Source: an uncultured Bacteroidales bacterium (GTDB lineage Bacteria; Bacteroidota; Bacteroidia; Bacteroidales; Bacteroidaceae). From it: DNA of 64,000 nt. The translations under genes and the position numbers were made by a program. Numbering within the stretch: the stretch's first letter is position 1; the number at the start of each line of letters is the position of its first letter. Below are positions 6,873-14,510 of the stretch, piece after piece. The notes beneath the pieces were generated by a model, which had not been told where the DNA came from, searched no databases, and worked only from the letters and a program-made list of their open reading frames with translations. The stretch lies in assembly GCA_937906165.1 (NCBI GenBank), contig CALCYA010000074.1:19254-83253 (forward strand), read 5' to 3'.

Positions 6873-9648
6873 TTTTCTTCTCTTTGTATCTCTTTGTCTG
6901 CACGAATATCATATCCACGAAATTGCCCTCAACACGCCTTGATATGCGCTTTTGATTGTTGCAAAGCTCGTCAGGGTTGAGCGTGTCGATATAGGGGCAA
7001 AGGTGGCAGAAAGAATGCAGTTTCTGCGTAAAACGCTGCATTGTGAGGTTGGTTACGTTGGCATACTTGCGGTAGTCATCGAACACCTCACGGCGTATAA
7101 GCAGTTTGTCGAGTTTGTCGCCGTCTTCAGCAAAATAACCGTTAGCCCAATCTTCAAAGTTATTTCCGATGTCTTGTCTGTATTTGCGTAACAAGATATT
7201 ATCCATTGGGGGCAATATCTTGATATTCTCCCGGCATAGGGAGAGGTAAAAGCGAAGGCACTGCATAAGGAAATTTATATCAGCATTCCAATCAGCCGGG
7301 CTGTAATCGTGTGTAAAGAGGTCGCGCCCGAAATCATCGCGTATGGAGCGTGTTTCGAGGTAGTCGTTTGTCTCGGTGAGCTGGTGGTAATAGTCGCTAT
7401 AGACCATATAGAGCATACGCGCCTCGGTGGAGCTGTCAAAGTCCAGCGGTACATAATTGGTGGTAAAACCAAACTTGGGGCTTTGCTCAAAGGGTATGCT
7501 GTAACTTTGATTGTTCTTCGGGTTCACCGTCATATCGCTTGTGATGATGTCATAGAACAGCCCCATAGAGAGGTATTGGGCGCAGTCATCGACAAGCACA
7601 AAATCGGTGTGTATGTTCACTTGGTCGAAAACGTGGGGGTTATCCATCAGTTTTGGGCTTCTTCCCGATAACTTGACTGTACGCATAAACATAGAGAGAG
7701 CCTTGAAGAGGAATGATTTTCCGCTTCGGCCGTTACATTCTCCGTTTTCGCCTATCTTGTTATCCATTGCCTGCGGAGCCCACGCACGCGAGGGTGATTT
7801 GTAGCGGTGGAGCATATAGCCGATAGCGAATATCTTGTTTATAAGGTTCTGCTTCTGCTCGGCTATCTCTGTGGGTGTCAATCCCTCGCCGTCGATGCAA
7901 AAGCGGTGGGTGGCTGCATACTCGGCTGCTGCTTCCCTGTCTTCGCCGAAGCGGTACTCCATTTCCTTGCGCCAATAGATACGGCTTGAATTGATAACGT
8001 AACCGCATAGGCAGCTTTTGCCGGACTCCAGCACCTCGATGTCGAAGTGTGGCTTGCCCCCTTGCTCGGAGCGTGTGATGCTGAACATATCGGGCATAAC
8101 GGTGAACTCATAAGGCAATACGTTATCTTCCCAAACATAGTGCTGAAAAGATGTATCGCCCTTTTGATGCACTATAATCTCTGAAGGTGTTACCTCGATT
8201 GATTTACGGGTAAAGAAGAAGAGCTGTGTTGTGGGGGTAAAGGTGGTAAAGTCCAATTCCACCTCGCGGAGGTTTTCAAGAGAGGTTTCCGAAAACTTCA
8301 TTGAGTTTACAATGAGGTTTCGGATATTCTCTGCCAAACAGCGTTCTTCAGCCCATTCTCGCACGAAACGGCGTACATCTTTCGCCTTTATCTGCTTTAC
8401 TATGTTGCCTGTAACCTGTATGTACCGGGTATTGGCTGCATTGGTATCGCGCAGTGTACGAAAACCGTTCAACTGCAAGAAGTAATAAAGGCGTACTGCC
8501 GATATGGTTAGTTCTCTCTTGCACGATTTTTCATTGATTGTCTCTACCCAGAATTTTGCAGGCATCGCCATTTTAATGAGGTCGCGGAAATCGGCAACAT
8601 CACGGCGAAGTTCTTGCCAATCGCGGAGATCCTTGCGAGGCTTACCGCGATTGTCGCGATAGGTGGAGAGCCATTCGGGGAGCCACACTGTATATATGTC
8701 GATATGGCGCAGTGCCAATTCTGCACCTTTCTTACGCCCTGTAGCGTCGATGTCGGGAATGTTGTATATGGTATCGGCATAGCGGTAGAGTTTGGCAACC
8801 TCGGACTCTGTGAGGGTGTATGTCTCGGAGTTGAACCATATAGGAATGTAGCCCATAGACTTTAAGCAAAGAGCGTCGCGCTCTCCACTGCATATAAATA
8901 TCTCTTCGAGCTTTCTTTCCCGTTGTTCGCCCTCTTCTTCATCATCGCAACTGTTGAGCTTGCCGAACTGCTCCTGTAACTCGCGCAGGCCGTTGATATA
9001 GTCTTTGGGCTTTACTCCTTCGGGAGTGTATGAGAAACGCCACTGCTTTTCGGGGTTGAGAGGTTCGTATATCTTGTAGAACACCCTGCCGTCGTCTGTA
9101 CGGCATTCACGCATAAATATAGGATAGTTCTCTGTGCTATATTTGAGTGTTACTTCCCTGTTCTTTACATAGCCTACATATTCTGCCTCGTACCAATTAA
9201 GAGCCTCTGCGTGTTCTGCCCGTACTTTCGGGCCGAGGACTTTAAGATGTTCTTCGGGTATGGACTCCAACAGGGAGAATATGCGTGTTCCCTCTTTCTC
9301 TTCGCTCGTTGCCGGGCGTTTCTCGATGCGTGGCTTGTTGATTGAGGGCGAGAGTTCTTCGTTTATGCCGAAGATACCGGCCAACAGCAGAACCGCTTCG
9401 TAAAAGTGGGTGATGCCTTCCTCTTTCATACATATATCTATGGGAGAAAGAGCGTGCCCGTCGTCGCCGAAATCTACGACTTTCCACACTCCGCCGGAAT
9501 AGTGCAAGCAGGCCGAAGCAGTCTTTTCGTTCTGCCTCGCCCTGAATTTGTTCTTCGTTCCGACAACATCAGCAACTTGTGGATAGTAGCGGAGAATGAT
9601 GTCTAAACCGTCTCGTGTCGCTTTGTAAAGGTCGGTTGCCTGTATCAT
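6832..9648 (-). CDS. Primase-SF3 helicase replication protein
   Basis: A 938-residue two-part replication enzyme. The N-terminal part has a CHC2-like start without clear zinc Cys, then a TOPRIM-like block: ICSGERDAL (Glu256) and NIPDIDATG (Asp299, Asp301). The C-terminal part carries a superfamily 3 helicase: Walker A in GENGECNGRSGKS (633-645, Lys644), Walker B FVLVDDC (683-689) and the motif C sensor KFGFTTNY (725-732). Such proteins prime and unwind at the element's own origin; the repeat cluster just downstream is the natural candidate. The start overlaps the upstream stop (4 bp). Similar proteins occur in phages, plasmids and PICI-like satellites. Confidence 0.85.
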   Translation of the reverse strand: MIQATDLYKATRDGLDIILRYYPQVADVVGTKNKFRARQNEKTASACLHYSGGVWKVVDFGDDGHALSPIDICMKEEGITHFYEAVLLLAGIFGINEELSPSINKPRIEKRPATSEEKEGTRIFSLLESIPEEHLKVLGPKVRAEHAEALNWYEAEYVGYVKNREVTLKYSTENYPIFMRECRTDDGRVFYKIYEPLNPEKQWRFSYTPEGVKPKDYINGLRELQEQFGKLNSCDDEEEGEQRERKLEEIFICSGERDALCLKSMGYIPIWFNSETYTLTESEVAKLYRYADTIYNIPDIDATGRKKGAELALRHIDIYTVWLPEWLSTYRDNRGKPRKDLRDWQELRRDVADFRDLIKMAMPAKFWVETINEKSCKRELTISAVRLYYFLQLNGFRTLRDTNAANTRYIQVTGNIVKQIKAKDVRRFVREWAEERCLAENIRNLIVNSMKFSETSLENLREVELDFTTFTPTTQLFFFTRKSIEVTPSEIIVHQKGDTSFQHYVWEDNVLPYEFTVMPDMFSITRSEQGGKPHFDIEVLESGKSCLCGYVINSSRIYWRKEMEYRFGEDREAAAEYAATHRFCIDGEGLTPTEIAEQKQNLINKIFAIGYMLHRYKSPSRAWAPQAMDNKIGENGECNGRSGKSFLFKALSMFMRTVKLSGRSPKLMDNPHVFDQVNIHTDFVLVDDCAQYLSMGLFYDIITSDMTVNPKNNQSYSIPFEQSPKFGFTTNYVPLDFDSSTEARMLYMVYSDYYHQLTETNDYLETRSIRDDFGRDLFTHDYSPADWNADINFLMQCLRFYLSLCRENIKILPPMDNILLRKYRQDIGNNFEDWANGYFAEDGDKLDKLLIRREVFDDYRKYANVTNLTMQRFTQKLHSFCHLCPYIDTLNPDELCNNQKRISRRVEGNFVDMIFVQTKRYKEKKNDPNEFIPDEQFL

Positions 9649-9884
9649 ACTGCATAATCGTCATCTTCAGTTACACGGTAGATAAGCCACTCAACAAGCA
9701 TTTCATCGCGCAGGTGATATGTCAATGTTACTGTACGCAAATAGGTCAGTTTCTCACCGACAACGATATTCACAGGTAGATTATGGTCGAGCACCATTTT
9801 CGATAGGCGATTGCATAATGAGGCTTTCAATGCTATTTGTTTTTCTTCCATTGTCCTGTAATTTGAGAGTTGAAAAAATGCCAC
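9645..9884 (-). CDS. Small unknown protein preceding primase
   Basis: A 79-residue ORF, or 68 residues from Met12 at 9851, which has the better start context. It is helical at the front (KQIALKASLCNRLSKMVLDHN) and strand-like at the back (TYLRTVTLTYHL; MLVEWLIYRVTED). It overlaps the primase start by 4 bp, so translation is coupled. No known family. It could be a replication accessory factor. Confidence 0.6.
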   Translation of the reverse strand: MAFFQLSNYRTMEEKQIALKASLCNRLSKMVLDHNLPVNIVVGEKLTYLRTVTLTYHLRDEMLVEWLIYRVTEDDDYAV

Positions 9885-9941
9885 TCACAGTGGGCTTCAC
9901 AGCAGGCTGTGGGTGGACTTTGAAAAAGGAAAGTTTATAGT

Positions 9942-10169
9942 TTATTCATTAGATAGAATAAATTCTGTTATCTCTTTCTTGCTGAAGTAATATGACTTCT
10001 GCTGTTTACGGTGTGGCAACTGCCCCCTGTAACACATCTTTTTCACTGCTCCCTCTGTCTTGTCGAGCATTCTTGCGACTTCGGCAACAGAAAGCACTTC
10101 ATCATTGAGACGGTGGAGCTTTTTGGCTATCTTGTCGGCCAATAGTTCCAGTTCACTCGGCTTCAGCAT
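9942..10169 (-). CDS. Excisionase-type helix-turn-helix DNA-binding protein
   Basis: A 75-residue protein with a winged MerR/excisionase-like HTH: LSVAEVARMLDKTEGAVKKM (about residues 26-45) followed by the wing YRGQLPHRKQQKSYYFSKKEITEFI. This is the HTH_17 pattern of element-encoded directionality factors and small regulators. It lies in the early gene cluster near the presumed element end. A role in excision or in controlling the primase operon is likely; no integrase gene is in view to pair it with. Confidence 0.8.
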   Translation of the reverse strand: MLKPSELELLADKIAKKLHRLNDEVLSVAEVARMLDKTEGAVKKMCYRGQLPHRKQQKSYYFSKKEITEFILSNE

Positions 10170-10419
10170 AGGCTTTCATCGCTTTTTGTCGTAACTCCTT
10201 ATAACTGTCTATCACATTGCCGGTAATGGTAACAAGGCAGTTGCGCCTATCGTATGAAGCAGATATGCGTATGCCTTTGCTTGCCCCCTCGTCAATGTTC
10301 CACCTATATATAAGGACTGACATTGTGGTACACTCTTTTGATGATGCCAAACGACCTACTTTCGTTTCTCCGCGCTTGAGGCTGCGGAGCCATTTTGTTT
10401 TGTTCTCGATAATGTCCAT
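10153..10419 (-). CDS. Small unknown early protein
   Basis: An 88-residue ORF overlapping both neighbours (17 bp downstream, 64 bp upstream). Met33 at 10323 would remove the large upstream overlap and leave 56 residues (MSVLIYRWNIDEGASKG...), the part with clear alternating strand pattern (GIRISASY, CLVTITGNVI) and a C-terminal helix. I cannot assign a family. It belongs to the compact early cluster of HTH proteins. Confidence 0.5.
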   Translation of the reverse strand: MDIIENKTKWLRSLKRGETKVGRLASSKECTTMSVLIYRWNIDEGASKGIRISASYDRRNCLVTITGNVIDSYKELRQKAMKAYAEAE

Positions 10420-10664
10420 CGTACTAAATGACCTTTAATTGATACTTGTTTTCTTACACTTGAAAGATATGCCGGGTCTTTCTTCAGCTCCATTATATCT
10501 GCATAGTTCTTTACTGTTGTTACACTCACGTTCAAAAGCAGTGCGACTTCGGTGTTGCTCATTACAGGAAAAACCTTTGAAAAATATTCACACTGTTCTG
10601 CACTTAATTTCTTTGTCCTCATAAGATTTGTTGATAATGTTTTGTAAAAAGTTCTTAAAAACAT
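10356..10664 (-). CDS. Helix-turn-helix regulator, first gene of element operon
   Basis: A 102-residue protein with a central HTH (SNTEVALLLNVSVTTVKNYADIM, about residues 36-58) and a basic C-terminus (RWTLSRTKQNGSAASSAEKRK). Met15 is an alternative start. It is the first minus-strand gene of the early cluster, so it may repress or activate the operon. A -7-type TACTTTTG element lies upstream on the minus strand at 10730-10723, without a good -33 partner. Confidence 0.65.
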   Translation of the reverse strand: MFLRTFYKTLSTNLMRTKKLSAEQCEYFSKVFPVMSNTEVALLLNVSVTTVKNYADIMELKKDPAYLSSVRKQVSIKGHLVRWTLSRTKQNGSAASSAEKRK

Positions 10665-10809
10665 TAAACAACTGTGAACCTTGATAAGGGTTAGAAATGT
10701 TCGTTAGTGAGTTTGTTCAGTACAAAAGTAGAGGGGGCAAAAAAGTCATAAAAGACCTTTGGCATAAATCTCATTTTCTGTATTGTGTACCTTAAAAAGT
10801 GTAAAAAAA

Positions 10810-10847
10810 AGCGTCTTGAAAGCGAAAATTTTCGCTCCCAAGACGCT
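10810..10847 (-). terminator. Long nested hairpin terminator
   Basis: AGCGTCTTG and CAAGACGCT form an outer 9-bp stem around an inner perfect palindrome AGCGAAAATTTTCGCT. On the minus strand the hairpin is followed by eight T. It would stop leftward transcription coming from the junction before it enters the element. Confidence 0.75.
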
Positions 10848-10864
10848 ATAAAGGTGGGTGGGAA

Positions 10865-10896
10865 TTTGTATATGTTACCCAAATTTGCTATCTTTG
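10865..10896 (+). promoter_or_regulatory. Bacteroidales promoter of orphan unit
   Basis: TTTG (10865-10868), 20 nt, then TATCTTTG (10889-10896). It matches the -33/-7 consensus and reads rightward into a region without a good ORF. Confidence 0.6.
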
Positions 10897-10902
10897 TCTA
10901 AC

Positions 10903-11095
10903 AAACTTGCAAACCAACTAACAAAGGTGCAAACCAAGTTGCAAACCAAGTGAAAATATAGAGAAAAAAAACGAACAGAAAACTTGTAATATATTGATTA
11001 AGTGGACTTTCCCTAAAGTTGCTGTTCTCATCAAAGAGACTCCAAGCGAGTCACTGGAAAGGAGTAACATCAAATGTTGCTCCTTTCACTTTTAT
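10903..11095 (+). ncRNA. Candidate small RNA between promoter and terminator
   Basis: A roughly 190-nt unit bounded by a consensus promoter and a 14-bp hairpin terminator (11057-11087) followed by a T-rich run. No start codon opens a believable ORF inside. The 5' part has three direct repeats of TGCAAACC(AA). No Rfam family was recognised by eye. It could be an element-encoded regulatory RNA, an attachment-site RNA or a leader whose gene was lost. Confidence 0.4.
11057..11087 (+). terminator. Hairpin terminator of candidate small RNA
   Basis: GAAAGGAGTAACAT, CAA loop, ATGTTGCTCCTTTC: 14 pairs including one T-G pair, followed by ACTTTTATAT. Confidence 0.65.
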
Positions 11096-11223
11096 ATCAT
11101 TGCCAGAAAAGTGTGAATTATAATTAATGTATGGCTATAAATTAACATTTTAAGTTAATTTATACTCTTGTAGTTCAGTAGCGAGTTTTCTTTTATTACC
11201 TTTGGGGCGAATAACAAATACTT

Positions 11224-12048
11224 ATGGATATGAAAAACAGAGTGATGGCTATTGTAACATTGCTGTTGATTGTGTTCTGCAGCGCACAGGCCGGTACATA
11301 TAATATAAAGAGAACCCAGACTTTTAAGTCGGGAGAGACGTTGAAATGTAATTTCTATTTCAATTGGAACTTTATATGGATTAAAGTAGGTGAAGCCTCG
11401 CTTACTATCCGTGACACCATTTATAATGGACAGAGTGCCAAGTGTATGAAACTGCTCAGCTCTACAAACAAGAAGGCTGACTCTTTTTTCCGCATGAGGG
11501 ATACGCTCATGACAGTGTTCACCGATGACTACAAGCCTCTTTATTACCGTAAGGCGTCTGTTGAGGGCAAAAAATACCGTCTGCGTCAGGTGTGGTACAG
11601 CTATCTTGATGCTTCAAGGGTGAAGGTTGCCCAATACAGCCGATACAATGACGAGGCGCCGATATATAAGGAGGAGGTGTTCGACGGTCCTATATATGAT
11701 ATGATGAGCCTTCTGGCATATGCCCGTACACTCGACTTCACTTCTCTGAAGAAGGGTACACGCCTCACGTTCAATGTTGCATCGGGCAAGAAGGTCGAGA
11801 AACAGCATCTTGTCTATCGTGGCAAGAAAAAGACGAAGTCCGATGACGGACATGAGTATGACTGTTTCAGGGTTTCCCTGATAACAGAGGAGGACGGCGA
11901 TGAAGAGGAGATAGTGAATTTCCACGTAACCGATGACAGGAACCATCTTCCTATCCTGCTCGACCTTGTGCTGAACTTCGGTTCGGCAAAGGCGCGTCTC
12001 AGTCATATGAGTGGTGTTATGTATCCTGTTACGGCTGTGGTCGATTAG
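11224..12048 (+). CDS. DUF3108 secreted protein
   Basis: A 274-residue exported protein with a signal peptide (MDMKNRVMAIVTLLLIVFCSAQA) and the DUF3108 pattern: SGETLKCNFYFNWNFIWIKVGEA near residues 36-58, then a beta-rich barrel-like body (RKASVEGKKYRLRQVWY; MYPVTAVVD at the end). The family is common in the periplasm of Bacteroidota and Proteobacteria and has no established activity. It is the first chromosomal gene after the element and is 12 bp from the radical SAM gene, so the two form an operon. A TACCTTTG -7 element lies at 11197-11204. Confidence 0.82.
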   Translation: MDMKNRVMAIVTLLLIVFCSAQAGTYNIKRTQTFKSGETLKCNFYFNWNFIWIKVGEASLTIRDTIYNGQSAKCMKLLSSTNKKADSFFRMRDTLMTVFTDDYKPLYYRKASVEGKKYRLRQVWYSYLDASRVKVAQYSRYNDEAPIYKEEVFDGPIYDMMSLLAYARTLDFTSLKKGTRLTFNVASGKKVEKQHLVYRGKKKTKSDDGHEYDCFRVSLITEEDGDEEEIVNFHVTDDRNHLPILLDLVLNFGSAKARLSHMSGVMYPVTAVVD

Positions 12049-12060
12049 TGTTCCCTTTGT

Positions 12061-12900
12061 ATGATCACACGTTGCTATCTTGAGATAACGAACATCTGTA
12101 ACCTTGACTGCATATTCTGTCCAAAGACAGTGCGTGCCAAGCGTAGTCTCACACCTCAGGAGTTCGATTGCCTTACCGACCGTCTGCGTGGTGAGGTCAA
12201 GTTTCTCTATTTCCACCTGATGGGTGAGCCCCTGTTGCATAGACATCTTCCACAGTTCATTGTCACTGCACGTGAAAAAGGTCTTATTCCGGTGCTCACC
12301 ACGAATGGCACTCTGCTCGACAAGGCGCAGGATGTAATCGAGGCGGTTCCGCATAAGGTGCAGATATCGCTCCACTCGCATGAGGGAAACGGAAAGGAGA
12401 ACTTCGCAGAGTATATCGATGGTGTCATGCGTTTTGCCAAGGAGGCTGCTTCGCGGGGAACGATAATTGTGCTGCGTCTGTGGAACCAGGGCGGTTACGA
12501 TACTGCAAACGCTCGGCTTATAGAACTGCTTGAACAGCATGTGCCGCGTCCGTGGGTTGAGCGTCACGACGGTTGGCGTATGGCCGATAACATATATCTT
12601 GAGTATGACCGCATGTTCGAGTGGCCTGACAGCGAGGGTGAAGAGTGTGTCTGTGAAGAGGCTTTCTGTTATGCCTTGCGCAACCAGATAGGCGTGCTTG
12701 CCGATGGAACGGTTGTGCCTTGCTGTCTCGATCACAACGGGGATATTCCTTTAGGCAATCTGTTTGATCAGCCGTTGGATGAGATCCTCTCTTCATCGCG
12801 CGCAAGGGCAATGTATGATGGCTTCACACGTCACGAGGCTGTCGAGCCGCTATGCCGCCGTTGCGGATATATGTCGGTGACAAAAAGGTTCAGACGGTGA
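12061..12900 (+). CDS. Radical SAM/SPASM domain protein
   Basis: A 279-residue enzyme with the radical SAM cluster motif CNLDCIFC (Cys13, Cys17, Cys20) directly at the N-terminus and a GEPLL substrate/SAM motif. The SPASM-like C-terminal cysteines (VPCCLDHNGDIPLGN, then CRRCGY) could bind one auxiliary Fe-S cluster. Such short SPASM proteins modify peptides or cofactors; the substrate here is unknown. It is translated just after the DUF3108 gene. It is not the sulfatase maturase, which lies at 44.8 kb. Confidence 0.85.
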   Translation: MITRCYLEITNICNLDCIFCPKTVRAKRSLTPQEFDCLTDRLRGEVKFLYFHLMGEPLLHRHLPQFIVTAREKGLIPVLTTNGTLLDKAQDVIEAVPHKVQISLHSHEGNGKENFAEYIDGVMRFAKEAASRGTIIVLRLWNQGGYDTANARLIELLEQHVPRPWVERHDGWRMADNIYLEYDRMFEWPDSEGEECVCEEAFCYALRNQIGVLADGTVVPCCLDHNGDIPLGNLFDQPLDEILSSSRARAMYDGFTRHEAVEPLCRRCGYMSVTKRFRR

Positions 12901-12904
12901 TACC

Positions 12905-12948
12905 ATAAAACAATAATAGCGGACCGTGGTCCGCTATTATTGTTTTAT
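12905..12948. terminator. Bidirectional terminator, 21-bp perfect stem
   Basis: A perfect inverted repeat of 21 bp with a 2-nt centre, A-rich on the left and T-rich on the right. It sits between the convergent radical SAM and sulfatase genes and can serve both. Confidence 0.9.
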
Positions 12949-12963
12949 ATGGCTATTTTCCTA

Positions 12964-14490
12964 TTATTTCGGCAATGTGATGCTGTTGAACTGGGAAATG
13001 TTGCTTGGTGTGTGCTCGCGCAGTAGAATCTCCTTCATCTTCTTTACAACGTCTGGATACTTCGCAGCAAGGTTGTTGTCCTCGTGAAGGTCTGTCACAA
13101 GGTCATAGAGCTTGCATGTCCCACCCTGTACGACGAGTTTCCAGTTGCCCATTCGCAAAGCCATCATGTTTGTCTCGTGGAACTCCCAGTAGAGGAACTC
13201 GTGTGCTTCCTGTTCGCCCTCGCCAAGGAGTGTGGGAGCAAATGAAAGACCGTCGAAATAGTCAACTTCAAGTTCCTTGTTGGTGTAACGCTCAACATAG
13301 TTGTCAATGCCTGCAATGTCGCAGAACGTTGGCATCAGGTCATAGAATGCCAGCTGGTGGTCGTTCACGCTGCCTGCCTCAACCTGTCCGGGCCACCATG
13401 CGATGAACGGAACGCGGATACCGCCCTCGTGGGTAGAACGTTTTGTTCCCTGCAACAGTCTTTCGGTATTGAAATAGTCGGGGTCACCACCTGCTTCGGT
13501 GTGGGGGCCGTTGTCGCTTGTGAAGATAACGAGAGTGTTCTTGTCAAAGCCCTTCTCTTTCAGCTTCTCAAGTACCTCACCCACGTATGCGTCAAGACGT
13601 GTGACCATTGCCGCAAACTGCTGGTGTGCAATGTTGGTGGGGTTGTAGTATGAGCCGGCATCGCCACCGTATGTCTTTTCCTGACAGAATGCGCCCTGAT
13701 AGGCCTGCAGGATTGAGTCATTGGGCTGTGCAAGCTCTGCATGCGGCAATGTATATGTGAATATACCGAAGAATGGCTGCTCGCCTGTCTGTTTGTCAAT
13801 CCACTTCATTGCCTCCTGGTGGATGAGGTCGGCAGAGTAGTCCTTGCGGTTCTTGTAGTCATCGCCGAACATCGCATAGTTGATGTTGTTCTCCATTACC
13901 ACGCGCTTTACCTCTGTGTCACCTGCTGCCCTGTCATATGAGTTCAGGAAGTTCGGGTAGTAGAGGTGGGCCTGGAACTGACAGATGTAACCGTAGTAGC
14001 GGTCGATGCCACGCTTGTCGGGTGTAGATACGGAGCCCTCGTAACCTCCGGCCCACTTGCCGAACATACCTGTTGTGTAACCGTTGTCCTTCATGATTTC
14101 AGGAAGGATAATGTGGTTGGGGTCGTATGGCTCCTGGCCTGCAACCTTGTATTCTCTATTGTTGCCGTAATATACCCAGCCCGAATTTGGCCAATACTCC
14201 TTGTTTCCACGAACCTTGGTGTGGCCTGTGTGCTGTCCTGTCATGAAGCAGGCACGCGATGGTGCACTTACGGGGCTGCCTGCGTATGCCTGTGTAAAAC
14301 GCATACCTTCTGCCGCCATGCGGTCAAGATTGGGGGTGCTTATGTACTGCTGTCCGTAACAGCCAAGGTCGGCATAACCCAAATCATCACACATTATGTA
14401 AATGATGTTTGGCTTCTGTGCCTCTTGTGCCTGAACTGCTGCTGAAGCGAGCAGTCCGCAACCGAAAAGTAACAATTTGCTGTTATCCAT
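12964..14490 (-). CDS. Ser-type sulfatase, periplasmic
   Basis: A 508-residue S1-family sulfatase with a signal peptide ending AAVQAQ. The metal-binding pair is Asp35-Asp36 (IMCDDLGYADLG) and the activation motif is SAPSRACFMTG, so Ser75 is the residue to be converted to formylglycine. GKWAGGY and FTSDNGPHTEAGGDP supply further active-site residues. The Ser-type motif requires the anaerobic maturase, and one is encoded at 44.8 kb. Sequence style suggests an arylsulfatase-A-like glycan sulfatase; the sugar and position are not readable. The gene is followed (minus strand) by the shared terminator. Confidence 0.9.
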   Translation of the reverse strand: MDNSKLLLFGCGLLASAAVQAQEAQKPNIIYIMCDDLGYADLGCYGQQYISTPNLDRMAAEGMRFTQAYAGSPVSAPSRACFMTGQHTGHTKVRGNKEYWPNSGWVYYGNNREYKVAGQEPYDPNHIILPEIMKDNGYTTGMFGKWAGGYEGSVSTPDKRGIDRYYGYICQFQAHLYYPNFLNSYDRAAGDTEVKRVVMENNINYAMFGDDYKNRKDYSADLIHQEAMKWIDKQTGEQPFFGIFTYTLPHAELAQPNDSILQAYQGAFCQEKTYGGDAGSYYNPTNIAHQQFAAMVTRLDAYVGEVLEKLKEKGFDKNTLVIFTSDNGPHTEAGGDPDYFNTERLLQGTKRSTHEGGIRVPFIAWWPGQVEAGSVNDHQLAFYDLMPTFCDIAGIDNYVERYTNKELEVDYFDGLSFAPTLLGEGEQEAHEFLYWEFHETNMMALRMGNWKLVVQGGTCKLYDLVTDLHEDNNLAAKYPDVVKKMKEILLREHTPSNISQFNSITLPK

Positions 14491-14510
14491 TTTCTATATG
14501 TTTTTCAATT

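Larger units (their letters stand above)
10665..11223. other. Gene-free junction between element and chromosome
   Basis: A 559-bp region between the element's first gene and the first clear chromosomal gene. It contains a strong minus-strand terminator (10810-10847), a plus-strand promoter (10865-10896), three copies of TGCAAACC (10918-10960 area) and a hairpin terminator (11057-11087). The element's attachment site should lie in or near it, but the partner repeat is outside the window, so it cannot be placed. The 63-residue ORF inside it spans the terminator and is not believable. Confidence 0.6.

Noticed and set aside
10691..10882. 63-codon minus-strand ORF at the element junction
   Set aside because: It passes through a strong hairpin terminator and has no recognisable content.
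10900..11095. tRNA or tmRNA gene as integration target
   Set aside because: No T-arm consensus, no CCA end and no cloverleaf could be found by eye.
11614..12735. A 373-codon minus-strand ORF antisense to the DUF3108 and radical SAM genes
   Set aside because: It lies opposite two well-supported genes in the same codon register shadow and has no family resemblance or start context.
12061..12900. Radical SAM gene as a second sulfatase maturase
   Set aside because: It is only 279 residues, lacks the maturase SPASM pattern with two cluster sets and shares little beyond the CxxxCxxC motif.
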